Positions 7,955-16,862 of a DNA stretch of 64,000 nucleotides are shown here, in pieces. Below the pieces are notes generated by a model. It did not search any database, was not told the DNA's origin, and was given only the letters and a program-made list of their open reading frames with translations. The stretch's first letter is position 1. Every line of letters begins with the position of its first letter. Source of the stretch: Saccharothrix deserti (GTDB lineage: Bacteria; Actinomycetota; Actinomycetes; Mycobacteriales; Pseudonocardiaceae); assembly GCF_009769385.1 (NCBI RefSeq), contig NZ_ML775960.1, positions 50,722 through 114,721 of the forward strand, given 5' to 3'. Position numbers and translations under genes: made by a program.

Positions 7955-10087
7955 TCACAGCAGTCCGGCGGAGCGGGCCCAGCGGTACTTGGCGCCCAGC
8001 ACGGCGACCGGCTTCTCCGTGGTGTACGGGTAGGCCACGATCCCGTGCCGGTACAGGTGTTCACTGGCTTCTTCGACTTCGACGTCGCCGGACAGCGAGG
8101 CGACGACGGGCTTGTGGATCCCCTTGTCCCGGTAGTGCTGGACGACCTCGACGACGAGTTCTGCGAACACCATCGGCGGGGTGACGATGGTGTGCCAGTA
8201 GCCGAGGATCAGCGCGTGCACGCGCTCGTCCTCCAGGCCGAGGGCGATGGTGTTGCGGTAGGTGGACGGCGGTTCGCCGCCGGTGATGTCGACCGGGTTG
8301 CCGGCCGCGCCGAACGGCGGGATGAACTCCCGGAACGCCGCGTCGAGGTCGGACGGGATCTCCATCAGGGCGAGGCCGTTGTCCACGCAGGCGTCGGACA
8401 GCAGCACACCGGAGCCGCCCGCGCCGGTGATGATGACGACGTTCTCGCCCTCGGGGGTGGGCAACAGGGGCACGCCGCGCGCGTACTCCAGCATGTCGTT
8501 GAGGCCGGGTGCCCGGATGACACCGCTCTGCCGCAGGATGTCGTCGTAGACCTTGTCGTTGCCGGCGAGCGCGCCGGTGTGGGAGCTGGCGGCTTTCGCG
8601 CCCTGTGCGGTGCGGCCTGCTTTGAGCACCACGACGGGTTTCTGCTTGGAGACCCGTTTGGCGGTTTCGGCGAACGCGCGGCCGTCCTTGAGGTCTTCCA
8701 GGTGCATGGCGATGAGCTGGGTGTTGTCGTCCTGCTCGAAGAACGTGAGCAGGTCGTCCTCGTCGATGTCGGCCTTGTTGCCGACGCCGACGATGGAGGA
8801 CACGCCCATCCGGGCGGAGCGGCTGAACCCGAGGATCGCCATGCCGATGCCCCCGCTCTGCGAGGACAGGGCGACCCCGCCCTTCACGTCGTACGGGGTG
8901 CAGAACGTAGCCGAAAGGTTTTCAGGCGTGTAGTAGTAGCCGTAGATGTTCGGCCCGAGGATGCGCACGCCGTGCTTGCGCGCGATCGTCACCACCTCGT
9001 CCTGCAACTCGTGGTTGCCGGTCTCCCCGAAGCCGGAGGGGATGAGGATCGCGCCCGCCACGCCCTTCGCGCCGACCTCCTCCAACGCGGCGGGCACGAA
9101 CTTGGCCGGGATGGCGAACACCGCCACGTCCACGTCGCCGGGCACGTCGGCGATGCTGCGGAACGCCTTGCGGTCCATGATCTCGTCCGCTTTGGGGTTG
9201 ATCGGGTAGATCTCGCCCTGGTAGCCGCCGTTGACCAGGTTGCGCATCACCGAGTTGCCGATCTTGCCGGTCTCGTTGGACGCCCCGATCACCGCCACGG
9301 CGGCGGGTTTCATGATCCGGTTCATCGAGGCCAGGATCTCCTCCTGGCTGAACCGGACCGGCTCGCGCGCGGCGTCCTGGTCGACCAGGATGCGCACGTC
9401 GACGGCGGTCGCGCCGTCCGGTGTGGCAAGCACCGGGTTGAGGTCGACCTCGGCGAGTTCCGGGAAGTCCGTGACCAGGTCACCGACCCGTCGGATCAGG
9501 TCCGCGAGCGCGTCCCGGTCGGCGGGCGGCGCACCGCGCACCCCGCGCAGGACCTCGGCCGCCGCGATGCCGTCCACCATGGACATCGCCTCGGCCGCGG
9601 TGGTCGGCGCGAGGCGGAACGTGACGTCCTTCAGCACCTCGACCAGCACGCCGCCCAGGCCGAAGGCGACGATCTTGCCGAACGTGTCGTCCGTGGTCGC
9701 GCCGATGATCACCTCCTGACCGGAGGTCATCAGCTGCTGCACCTGGACGCCCACGATGTCCGCGTCGGCGTTGTAGGCGACGGCGTTGGCGATGATCGTG
9801 TCGAAGCCCGCCGCCACCTCCTCGGCGGTGCGCAGGCCCACCAGCACACCGCCCGCCTCGGTCTTGTGCAGGATGTCCGGCGAGACGATCTTGAGCACCA
9901 CCGGCAGGCCGATGTCGCCTGCCAGCGCGACCGCCTCGTCCCGTGACGCGGCCAGGCCCTCGGCCGGGGTCGCGATCCCGTAGGCCTCGCAGACCAGCCT
10001 GCCCTCGGGCGCGGTCAGCGAGTCGCGCCCCTCGGCGGTGACCGCCGCGATGATCCGTTCGACCGCTGCCCGGTCGTAGTCCGGCAT
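7955..10087 (-). CDS. ADP-forming acyl-CoA synthetase (acetate-CoA ligase family)
   Basis: A 710-residue NDP-forming acyl-CoA synthetase in single-chain form: an ATP-grasp domain at about 1-235, a CoA-binding Rossmann domain beginning AAVAVIGASNETGKIG near 261, and a succinyl-CoA-ligase-like domain. The phospho-histidine loop SSHTGALAGND is intact (H503), so it should be catalytic. ATG with GAAGGAGACGTC is preferred over an upstream extension that would be encoded by the tandem repeat. In the operon it sits between frc and the permease. A likely role is to make the first acyl-CoA (oxalyl-CoA, formyl-CoA or a 2-hydroxyacyl-CoA) that primes the Frc cycle. The exact acid cannot be read from sequence. 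Confidence 0.85.
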   Translation of the reverse strand: MPDYDRAAVERIIAAVTAEGRDSLTAPEGRLVCEAYGIATPAEGLAASRDEAVALAGDIGLPVVLKIVSPDILHKTEAGGVLVGLRTAEEVAAGFDTIIANAVAYNADADIVGVQVQQLMTSGQEVIIGATTDDTFGKIVAFGLGGVLVEVLKDVTFRLAPTTAAEAMSMVDGIAAAEVLRGVRGAPPADRDALADLIRRVGDLVTDFPELAEVDLNPVLATPDGATAVDVRILVDQDAAREPVRFSQEEILASMNRIMKPAAVAVIGASNETGKIGNSVMRNLVNGGYQGEIYPINPKADEIMDRKAFRSIADVPGDVDVAVFAIPAKFVPAALEEVGAKGVAGAILIPSGFGETGNHELQDEVVTIARKHGVRILGPNIYGYYYTPENLSATFCTPYDVKGGVALSSQSGGIGMAILGFSRSARMGVSSIVGVGNKADIDEDDLLTFFEQDDNTQLIAMHLEDLKDGRAFAETAKRVSKQKPVVVLKAGRTAQGAKAASSHTGALAGNDKVYDDILRQSGVIRAPGLNDMLEYARGVPLLPTPEGENVVIITGAGGSGVLLSDACVDNGLALMEIPSDLDAAFREFIPPFGAAGNPVDITGGEPPSTYRNTIALGLEDERVHALILGYWHTIVTPPMVFAELVVEVVQHYRDKGIHKPVVASLSGDVEVEEASEHLYRHGIVAYPYTTEKPVAVLGAKYRWARSAGLL

Positions 10088-10114
10088 GACGTCTCCTTCG
10101 AATGTCGAGCGGTC

Positions 10115-10162
10115 GGATGTGCCCGAGTTCAGATGTGCCCGAGTTCGGATGTGCCCGAGTTC
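10115..10162. repeat. 16-bp tandem repeat, three copies, at the 3' end of frc
   Basis: Three 16-bp units, GGATGTGCCCGAGTTC with first base G or A, run head to tail in the frc/acyl-CoA synthetase gap; a partial fourth unit is the end of frc itself. Read on the coding strand, each unit border repeats the ATC(T/C)GA at the frc terminus, so the duplication arose from the stop-codon region. Confidence 0.85.
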
Positions 10163-11390
10163 AGATGGCACCGATGGCCTTGAGCCGCTGCAACTGGTCG
10201 GGGAGGTAGCCGAGTTCGGCCAGCACCTCGCCGTTGTGCTCGCCGAGCAACGGCGACCGCTGGACGTCCACGGGCGAGTCGGAGAGCTTCAACGGGCTGC
10301 CCACGGTCTTGTAGGCGCCGCGCTCGGGGTGCTCGACCTCGACGACGGAGCCCAGTTCGGCCAACGTCTCGTCCTCGATCAGCTCACGGGTGGACAGGAT
10401 CGGGCCGCACGGGATGTCGTGGGCGTTGAGCGCGTCCATGACCTCCCACTTGGTGTGCCGCTCGGTCCACTCCTCGATCAGCGCGAACGCCTTGTCGAGC
10501 TTGTCCAGCCGGGCCTCGGGCGTGGCCCACGCCGGGTCCTCGGCCAACTCGGGCTTGCCGATCAGCTCGGTGATCGGCTTCCAGCCGACCGGCTGGATGA
10601 TCACGTAGATGTAGTCGTTGGGTCCGCCGGGCGCGCAGCGCACCGCCCAGCCGGGCTGCCCGCCGCCGGACGCGTTGCCCGAGCGCGGCACCTCGGCGCC
10701 GAAGGTCTCGTTCGGGTACTCGACCAGCGGGCCGTGCGCGAGCCGTTGCTGGTCGCGCAGCTTCACCCGGCACAGGTTGAGCACCGCGTCCTGCATGGCC
10801 ACCTGCACGCGTTGGCCGCGCCCGGTGGACGTGCGCTGGAACAACGCCGCGAGGATGCCCGCCACCAAGTGGATGCCGGTGCCCGAGTCACCGATCTGGG
10901 CGCCGGTCGCCAGCGGCGGGCCCTCCTCGAAACCGGTGGTGCTCATCGAGCCGCCCATGGCCTGCGCGATGACCTCGTAGGCCTTGAAATCGGCGTAACG
11001 GCCGGGGCCGAAGCCCTTGATCGACGCGTACACCAGGCCGGGGTTGAGCTCCTGGAGCCGTTCCCAGGTGAAGCCGAACCGGTCCACCACGCCCGGTCCG
11101 AAGTTCTCCACCAGCACGTCGGCCGTCGTGACGAGCTGGCCGAAGACCGCCTTGCCCTCGTCGCTCTTCATGTTGAGCGTGATGCTGCGCTTGTTCGCGT
11201 TCAGCATGGTGAAGTAGAGGCTGTCCACGCCGGGCAGGTCGCGCAGCTGCCCGCGGGTGATGTCGCCCCGGCCCGGAGCCTCCACCTTGATCACGTCGGC
11301 GCCCAGCCACGCCAGGATCTGCGTCGCCGATGGTCCCGATTGGACATGCGTCAGGTCCAGGACCCGGACGCCGTCGAGAGCCTTGCCCAT
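10161..11390 (-). CDS. frc: Formyl-CoA:oxalate CoA-transferase
   Basis: A 409-residue class III (CaiB/BaiF) CoA-transferase very close in motif content to Oxalobacter Frc and E. coli YfdW. It has Gln17 in HVQSGP, the acyl-anhydride-forming aspartate D168 in GDSGTG, the [18 protein letters not shown] segment, and the flexible glycine loop ASGGGQPGW. At the position of Trp48 of Oxalobacter Frc it has Gln (TRGQLRD), as I recall for YfdW. Frc moves CoA from formyl-CoA to oxalate in the cytosol, giving formate and oxalyl-CoA. AAGGAGGACGTGCA precedes the ATG. It lies 60 bp after the ThDP enzyme, the classical partner. Identity is strong. Confidence 0.92.
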   Translation of the reverse strand: MGKALDGVRVLDLTHVQSGPSATQILAWLGADVIKVEAPGRGDITRGQLRDLPGVDSLYFTMLNANKRSITLNMKSDEGKAVFGQLVTTADVLVENFGPGVVDRFGFTWERLQELNPGLVYASIKGFGPGRYADFKAYEVIAQAMGGSMSTTGFEEGPPLATGAQIGDSGTGIHLVAGILAALFQRTSTGRGQRVQVAMQDAVLNLCRVKLRDQQRLAHGPLVEYPNETFGAEVPRSGNASGGGQPGWAVRCAPGGPNDYIYVIIQPVGWKPITELIGKPELAEDPAWATPEARLDKLDKAFALIEEWTERHTKWEVMDALNAHDIPCGPILSTRELIEDETLAELGSVVEVEHPERGAYKTVGSPLKLSDSPVDVQRSPLLGEHNGEVLAELGYLPDQLQRLKAIGAI

Positions 11391-11450
11391 TGCACGTCCT
11401 CCTTCTTGCTCGCTGGGATCGAGGAAACTCCTTGCCGCATAACGGGAGCG

Positions 11451-13187
11451 TTACTTGTACATGGTCTGGTTCATGGTTCCCGGCGCGTACGCGTCGGGGT
11501 CCACCCAGACGTTGATCAACGACGGCAGGCCGGACTCCCGGGCACGCTGGAGGGCGGGCGCGATGTCCTTGGGGTCGCGCACCTCTTCGCCGTGGCCGCC
11601 GAGCATCCGGGCGAACTCGTCGTAGCGGACGTCGCCCAGCGTGTTGCCGACCCGTTCGCGCGCCACGCCGTACTTCTGCGCCTGGCCGTAGCGGATCTGG
11701 TTCATCGACGAGTTGTTGCCGACGATGCCGACGAACGGCAGGTTGTAGCGGACCAGGGTCTCGAAGTCCCAGCCGGTGAGGCTGAACGCGCCGTCGCCGA
11801 ACAGGGCCACGACCTCCTTGTCCGGCCGGGCCAGCTTGGTGGCCAGCACGAACGGCACGCCGACGCCGAGCGTGCCCAGCGGACCGGGGTCCATCCAGTG
11901 TCCGGGCGACTTCGGCTGCACGACCTGGCCGGAGAAGGTGACGATGTCGCCGCCGTCGCCGATGTAGATCGAGTCCTCGGTCAGGAACTGGTTGATCTCG
12001 TGCACCAGCCGGTACGGGTGGATCGGGGTGGCGTCGGAGTGCAGCTGCGGCAGCCGCTTCTCGCGCGCCTTCTCCTCCACCGCCTGCAGTTCCTCCAGCC
12101 ACGGCTTGCGCGCCACCGCGCCGGTGTCCGTGCGGCCGGACGCCGCCTGGGTCACCGCGCTCAGCACCAGGTCGGCGTCACCGACGATGCCCAGGTCGAC
12201 GTCCCGGTTCTTGCCGACCGTGCGGTAGTCCAGGTCGATCTGCACCACGGTCGCCTTGGCCGAGAGCCGGCGGCCGTAGCCCATCCGGAAGTCGAACGGG
12301 GTGCCGACGATGACGATCACGTCGGCGTTGTCGAACGCGTAGCGCCGGGACAGCTGGAAGTGGTGCGGGTCGCCGGGCGGCAGCGTGCCGCGGCCCGCGC
12401 CGTTCATGTAGGCGGGGATGTTCAGCGCGCGGACGAGTTCGACCGCCGAGTCGGTGGCACGCGTGGTCCACACTTGGCTGCCGAACAGCACGACCGGCTT
12501 CTTGGCGTGCACCAACAGGTCTGCGAGCCGTTCGATCGAGGTGGGGTCGCCCGCGTTGCGGGTGGACGCGCGGTAGCGGCCCGCCTCCGGGATGCGCGCC
12601 TGGTCCACGCGCACCGAGGCGTCCAGCACGTCGCGCGGGATCTCCAGGAACGACGGGCCGGGCGCGCCGTTGTAGGCCTCGCGGAACGCCATGGACACCA
12701 GGTCGGCGATCCGCGCGGTGGACGGCACGGTCGCGGCGAACTTGGTGATCGGGGTCATCATGTCGACGTGCGGCAGGTCCTGCAGTGAGCCCATCTTGTG
12801 CTGGCTCAACGCCCCCTGGCCGCCGATCAGCAGCATCGGGCTCTCCGCCCGGAACGCGTTGGCCACGCCGGTGACCGCGTCGGTGGTGCCGGGTCCGGCG
12901 GTCACCACGGCGCAGCCCGGTTTGCCGGTGACGCGGGCGTAGGCGTCCGCGGCGTGCGCGGCCACCTGCTCGTGCCGCACGTCGATCACGGCGATGCCCT
13001 CGTCGACGCAGCCGTCGTAGATGTCGATGATGTGGCCGCCGCAGAGGGTGAAGATCGTGTCGATGCCCTCGGCCTTGAGTGCCTTGGCCACCAGGTGTCC
13101 GCCGGAGATCAGTTCCGGCCCCGCGTCGGGAACGTCAGCCGGCCCCGCGCTGTTGCCCGTCGCAGCTTCGGTCGCTGTCCGCGCCAT
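11451..13187 (-). CDS. ThDP-dependent oxalyl-CoA decarboxylase / 2-hydroxyacyl-CoA lyase family enzyme
   Basis: A 578-residue three-domain ThDP enzyme: N-terminal pyrimidine-binding domain with the catalytic Glu in DVRHEQVAAHAADAYAR, central domain, and C-terminal ThDP/Mg domain with GDGAFSLTGWD and NLPFVGIVGNN. Adjacent frc implies oxalyl-CoA decarboxylase. However, where OXC enzymes have the active-site Tyr-Glu (GDYEEMDQ) this protein has GSLQDLPHVD, which resembles human HACL1 (GAFQEFPQVE), and NNSSMNQIRYG replaces NNGGIY. It is therefore either a divergent oxalyl-CoA decarboxylase or an acyloin-type lyase that releases formyl-CoA from a 2-hydroxyacyl-CoA. AAGGAG lies 11 nt before the ATG. 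First gene of the long operon behind operator D. Confidence 0.8.
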   Translation of the reverse strand: MARTATEAATGNSAGPADVPDAGPELISGGHLVAKALKAEGIDTIFTLCGGHIIDIYDGCVDEGIAVIDVRHEQVAAHAADAYARVTGKPGCAVVTAGPGTTDAVTGVANAFRAESPMLLIGGQGALSQHKMGSLQDLPHVDMMTPITKFAATVPSTARIADLVSMAFREAYNGAPGPSFLEIPRDVLDASVRVDQARIPEAGRYRASTRNAGDPTSIERLADLLVHAKKPVVLFGSQVWTTRATDSAVELVRALNIPAYMNGAGRGTLPPGDPHHFQLSRRYAFDNADVIVIVGTPFDFRMGYGRRLSAKATVVQIDLDYRTVGKNRDVDLGIVGDADLVLSAVTQAASGRTDTGAVARKPWLEELQAVEEKAREKRLPQLHSDATPIHPYRLVHEINQFLTEDSIYIGDGGDIVTFSGQVVQPKSPGHWMDPGPLGTLGVGVPFVLATKLARPDKEVVALFGDGAFSLTGWDFETLVRYNLPFVGIVGNNSSMNQIRYGQAQKYGVARERVGNTLGDVRYDEFARMLGGHGEEVRDPKDIAPALQRARESGLPSLINVWVDPDAYAPGTMNQTMYK

Positions 13188-13268
13188 GTGCTGGTCAACT
13201 CCTTCGATCGCGGTCGGATCCGCCCCTCTCAGGAGTGGGTTCCGACCCTGGAACCGGCCCAGTTGTAG

Positions 13269-13291
13269 ATTGCATACCGTATGGGGTAGCC
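13269..13291. promoter_or_regulatory. Operator D of the GntR regulon
   Basis: ATTGCATAC-N8-GTAGCC in the 224-bp divergent gap between the ThDP-enzyme operon and the succinyl-CoA-ligase-like pair, about 81 bp from the former and 121 bp from the latter. It shares its right arm GTAGCC with operator E. Confidence 0.72.
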
Positions 13292-13411
13292 ATATAGTTA
13301 CGCCTTGTTCGCGCCGATGTCCAGAGCCGGGAACACGGGAAGTTCCGCGGGACTCCCGCCGCTCCACACCGCTCGCCGTCGGCGCCCCACCGCGCGGAGA
13401 GGACTTCTGCC

Positions 13412-14572
13412 GTGGATCTGCACGAACACCAGGCCAGGGATCTGTTCGCGGCGCACGCCGTCCCGGTGCCGCACGGCGTGCTCGCCGTGACACCGGACGA
13501 GGCGCACGCCGCGGCGACGTCCATCGGCGGCACCGTCGTGGTGAAGGCGCAGGTGAAGACCGGCGGCCGGGGCAAGGCGGGCGGTGTGAAGCTCGCGCAC
13601 TCGCCCACCGAGGCACGGGAGGTGGCCTCGGACATCCTCGGGATGGACATCAAGGGCCACGTCGTGCGCGAAGTGCTGGTCGTGGAGGCCAGCGACATCG
13701 TTTCGGAGTACTACTTCTCGTTCCTGCTGGACCGGGCGAACCGGACGTTCCTCGCGATGGCGTCCGTCGAGGGCGGCATGGACATCGAGGAGGTCGCGGC
13801 ACATCGGCCCCACGCGCTGGCCCTCGTGCCGGTGACCGAGGTGGATCCGGCGAAGGCGCACGAGATCGTGACGGCGGCCGACTTCCCGCCCTCGGTGGCC
13901 GACCAGGTGGCCGACGTGATCGTGCGGCTGTGGGAGACGTTCGTGGCGGAGGACGCCACGCTGGTCGAGGTGAACCCGTTGGTGTGCACCCGTTCCGGCT
14001 CGGTCCTCGCGGTGGACGGCAAGATCACGTTGGACGACAACGCGGCGTTCCGGCACCCTGCGCACGCGGCGTTGGCGGACGTCACGGCCGAGGACCCGCT
14101 GGAGGCGGCGGCTCGTGCCCGTGGTCTCAACTACGTGAAGCTGGACGGCCAGGTCGGCGTGATCGGCAACGGCGCCGGGCTGGTGATGTCCACGTTGGAC
14201 GTCGTCGCGTACGCGGGTTCGCGGCACGGCGGCGTGCGGCCCGCGAACTTCCTCGACATCGGCGGCGGTGCGTCGGCGCAGGTGATGGCGGACGGGCTGG
14301 ACATCATCCTCAACGACCCGGACGTGCGGTCGGTGTTCGTCAACGTCTTCGGCGGCATCACGGCGTGCGACGCGGTGGCGGACGGGATCGTGGCGGCGCT
14401 CGGGATGCTCGGCGACGCGGCCACCAAACCGTTGGTGGTGCGGTTGGACGGCAACAACGTGGAGGAGGGCAGGCGGATCCTCGCCGAGGCCGCGCACCCG
14501 TTGGTGACCGTGGTGGACACGATGGACGACGCGGCCGACCAGGCCGCGCGACTCGCTGCCGTGGGGGTTTGA
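13412..14572 (+). CDS. Succinyl-CoA ligase beta-subunit-like protein (ATP-grasp)
   Basis: A 386-residue SucC-family subunit: [15 protein letters not shown] start, Lys-rich nucleotide loop [14 protein letters not shown], acidic metal site VEVNPLV near 190, and the CoA-ligase half with [11 protein letters not shown] and [10 protein letters not shown]. The GTG start has GGAGAGGA eight bases before. It is the first of a two-gene operon behind operator D, divergent from the ThDP enzyme. An actinomycete normally has a separate housekeeping sucCD, so a copy within this regulon suggests a dedicated acid:CoA ligase. It could supply succinyl-CoA or activate oxalate, malate or a hydroxy acid. The specificity is not readable. 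Confidence 0.88.
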   Translation: MDLHEHQARDLFAAHAVPVPHGVLAVTPDEAHAAATSIGGTVVVKAQVKTGGRGKAGGVKLAHSPTEAREVASDILGMDIKGHVVREVLVVEASDIVSEYYFSFLLDRANRTFLAMASVEGGMDIEEVAAHRPHALALVPVTEVDPAKAHEIVTAADFPPSVADQVADVIVRLWETFVAEDATLVEVNPLVCTRSGSVLAVDGKITLDDNAAFRHPAHAALADVTAEDPLEAAARARGLNYVKLDGQVGVIGNGAGLVMSTLDVVAYAGSRHGGVRPANFLDIGGGASAQVMADGLDIILNDPDVRSVFVNVFGGITACDAVADGIVAALGMLGDAATKPLVVRLDGNNVEEGRRILAEAAHPLVTVVDTMDDAADQAARLAAVGV

Positions 14573-14573
14573 G

Positions 14574-15455
14574 ATGGCCGTCTTCATCACCGAGCACAGC
14601 CGGGTGATCGTGCAGGGCATGACCGGAGCCGAGGGAGCCAAGCACACCAAGCGGATGCTCAAGTCCGGGACCCGGATCGTCGGCGGCGTGAACCCGCGCA
14701 AGGCCGGGGAGGTGGTCGACTTCGACGGTCACGTGCTGCCGGTGTTCGGCAGCGTTTCGTCGGCTGTGGAGGCGACGGGCGCGGACGTGACGGTCGTCTT
14801 CGTGCCGCCCGCGTTCACGAAGGACGCGGTGATCGAGGCTGTCGACGCCGGTATCGGGTTGGCCGTCGTGATCACGGAAGGCGTGCCCGTGCACGACACG
14901 GCGGCGTTCTGGTCGCACGCAGTCTCTTCGGGTGGGCGGACCCGGATCATCGGCCCGAACTGCCCCGGCGTGATCAGCCCGGGTCGGTCGAACGCGGGGA
15001 TCATCCCGGACGACATCTGCGGGCCGGGCCCGATCGGCCTGGTGTCGAAGTCGGGGACGTTGACCTATCAGCTCATGTACGAGCTTCGGGACATCGGTTT
15101 CACGACAGCGGTCGGGATCGGCGGCGATCCGATCATCGGCACGACGCACATCGACGCGCTGGCGGCGTTCGAGGCCGATCCGGAGACCGAGGCGATCGTG
15201 ATGATCGGTGAGATCGGCGGTGACGCGGAGGAACGTGCCGCCGACTACATCCGTTCACACGTGACCAAGCCGGTGGTCGGGTATGTCGCGGGTTTCACCG
15301 CGCCTGAAGGCAAGACCATGGGACACGCGGGCGCCATCGTCTCCGGTTCGGCGGGGACGGCTCAGGCCAAGAAGGAGGCTCTGGAGGCGGCGGGCGTGCG
15401 GGTCGGCAAGACGCCGAGCGAAACGGCCCGACTGCTGCGGGACCTGCTGGCCTGA
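14574..15455 (+). CDS. Succinyl-CoA ligase alpha-subunit-like protein
   Basis: A 293-residue SucD-family subunit containing the CoA-binding Rossmann start [29 protein letters not shown], and the phospho-histidine loop [15 protein letters not shown] near residue 243, so the active site is complete. It begins one base after the beta-subunit stop (TGAGATG), which fits translational coupling of an alpha/beta complex. The chain is in the usual length range. It is likely the catalytic partner of the preceding gene in the same regulon. The acid substrate is open. Confidence 0.88.
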   Translation: MAVFITEHSRVIVQGMTGAEGAKHTKRMLKSGTRIVGGVNPRKAGEVVDFDGHVLPVFGSVSSAVEATGADVTVVFVPPAFTKDAVIEAVDAGIGLAVVITEGVPVHDTAAFWSHAVSSGGRTRIIGPNCPGVISPGRSNAGIIPDDICGPGPIGLVSKSGTLTYQLMYELRDIGFTTAVGIGGDPIIGTTHIDALAAFEADPETEAIVMIGEIGGDAEERAADYIRSHVTKPVVGYVAGFTAPEGKTMGHAGAIVSGSAGTAQAKKEALEAAGVRVGKTPSETARLLRDLLA

Positions 15456-15491
15456 GGATCGTCCGTTCCGGTGGAACCGAACCGCCGCTCA

Positions 15492-15530
15492 CCCCGTCCT
15501 TGTGGAAGATTTTCAACCACCAGGACGGGG
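15492..15530. terminator. Convergent terminator between the ligase pair and fdhD
   Basis: A 14-bp stem with one mismatch (CCCCGTCCTTGTGG with CCACCAGGACGGGG) around an A/T-rich 11-nt loop, in the convergent gap. It may end both operons. Confidence 0.7.
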
Positions 15531-15619
15531 ACGGCCGGCAGTGACGGACACCTACCGCATCTCGATCGACGGCGGCACCCACTTCTCCACGGCCGTCCAC
15601 GGAGATCTCCGGTGAGCGG

Positions 15620-16441
15620 TCAGCCGAGGCGGTGACGACCCGCGTAGACGTTCATCGACGTGCCGCGCAGGAAGCCGACCAGGGTCATGCCCACCTCGGC
15701 GGCCAGGTCGACCGCCAGGGACGACGGTGCGGACACGGCGGCCAGGAACGGGATCCCGGCCATCGCCGCCTTCTGCACCAGTTCGAACGACGCCCGGCCG
15801 CTGACCACCAGCACGGTGGAGGTGAGCGGTAGGCCGCGGTTCTTCATGGCCCAGCCGACGACCTTGTCCACGGCGTTGTGCCTGCCGACGTCCTCCCTCA
15901 GGCACAGCAGCCGGCCCTCCGCGTCGAACAGGCCCGCCGCGTGCAGGCCGCCCGTGCGGTCGAAGACGCGTTGCGCGGCACGGAGTTCGTCCGGCAGCAC
16001 GGCCAGTGCGTCGGCGTCGATGGTGAGCGGGTCGTCGGCCACCGGCCAGGTCGCGCTGGTGCGCACCGCGTCGAGGCTCGCCTTGCCGCACAGGCCGCAC
16101 GACGACGTCATGTAGAAGTTGCGTTCGATCGACGGATCCGGCAGCGGCACGCCCTCCGCCAGGCCGACGTCCAGCACGTTGAACGTGTTGGCGCCGTCGG
16201 CGGTCGCGCCCGCGCAGTAGCGGATCGTGGTGACGTGCTCGGCGCTGCGCACCACGCCCTCGCTCACCAGGAACCCGGCCGCCAGGTCGAAGTCGTCACC
16301 CGGCGTGCGCATGGTCACGGACAACGCCTTGCCGGCGACCCGGATCTCCAGCGGCTCTTCGACCGTGAGCGTGTCCGCGCGGGCGTCGGCGACGCCGTCC
16401 ACGACCCGCACGACCCGCCGCCTGCTCGTCACTCGTCCCAT
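15620..16441 (-). CDS. fdhD: Formate dehydrogenase sulfurtransferase FdhD
   Basis: A 273-residue FdhD (FdsC) protein, needed to pass sulfur from a cysteine desulfurase to the molybdenum cofactor before its insertion in formate dehydrogenase. It carries the conserved CGLCGK pair of cysteines, DFDLAAGFLVSEG, GGLHAAGLF, REDVGRHNAVDKV and the SGRASFELVQKAA binding loop. GAGGGAG seven bases before ATG fixes the start. It is the last gene of the OFA transporter operon behind operator E, so the maturation factor is induced together with fdsGBA-fdsD. The assignment is firm. Confidence 0.95.
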   Translation of the reverse strand: MGRVTSRRRVVRVVDGVADARADTLTVEEPLEIRVAGKALSVTMRTPGDDFDLAAGFLVSEGVVRSAEHVTTIRYCAGATADGANTFNVLDVGLAEGVPLPDPSIERNFYMTSSCGLCGKASLDAVRTSATWPVADDPLTIDADALAVLPDELRAAQRVFDRTGGLHAAGLFDAEGRLLCLREDVGRHNAVDKVVGWAMKNRGLPLTSTVLVVSGRASFELVQKAAMAGIPFLAAVSAPSSLAVDLAAEVGMTLVGFLRGTSMNVYAGRHRLG

Positions 16442-16862
16442 GTGGACACTCCCTCGTCTCGCACAGCGCGATGCACTCGGCCAGCAGCCGACGCAGTCCC
16501 TCGTCCCCCGCTCGATCCGCCACGGTCCTGGTCGCCCGGTGGACCGCCGACGTCGGCCACCGCCTCGTCCACCACGCCGGTTCCCGGTCGGCGGCTTTGA
16601 GGCAGTGCTCGACGATCGCCTGGGTGCAGCGCGCTCCGGAAGTGCCCAACAACGGCACGGCGAACTGGAGCAGCGCATGTCTCCCGGCGGCCGTGCACGA
16701 GTCGTTCACGCACCGGGCCACGGCCGCGAGCACGGGGTGCACGGTCGCGGGCCGGTCGGTCCACTCCTCGTCGGCCAACGTGGACACCAACTCCAGCAGG
16801 CAGCAGCCGTGTGCGGGGGTGACGTGCCGTCCCGGCGCCAACCGGGGCAGCCGGGTGGTCAC
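16296..16862 (-). CDS. Hypothetical protein overlapping the fdhD start
   Basis: The first 135 or so residues look like a genuine actinobacterial protein, with LELVSTLADEEW and THPVLAAVARCVND-type spacing (here VHPVLAAVARCVND) and several cysteines. The start overlaps the OFA transporter stop by four bases (ATGA). The frame then runs 146 bases into fdhD, where the residues become Arg/Gly-rich and look like an out-of-frame reading of fdhD. Either the gene really has a long overlap or the 3' end is altered; a one-base shift would bring a stop at position 16429, beside the fdhD start. No function is recognised. The gene is real at the 5' end; the 3' end is uncertain. Confidence 0.55.
   Translation of the reverse strand: MTTRLPRLAPGRHVTPAHGCCLLELVSTLADEEWTDRPATVHPVLAAVARCVNDSCTAAGRHALLQFAVPLLGTSGARCTQAIVEHCLKAADREPAWWTRRWPTSAVHRATRTVADRAGDEGLRRLLAECIALCETRECPHGTSDEQAAGRAGRGRRRRRPRGHAHGRRAAGDPGRRQGVVRDHAHAG

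Noticed and set aside
10088..10171. A 28-residue N-terminal extension of the ADP-forming synthetase
   Set aside because: It is encoded by the 16-bp tandem repeat and is not conserved-looking; GAAGGAGACGTC precedes the internal ATG.
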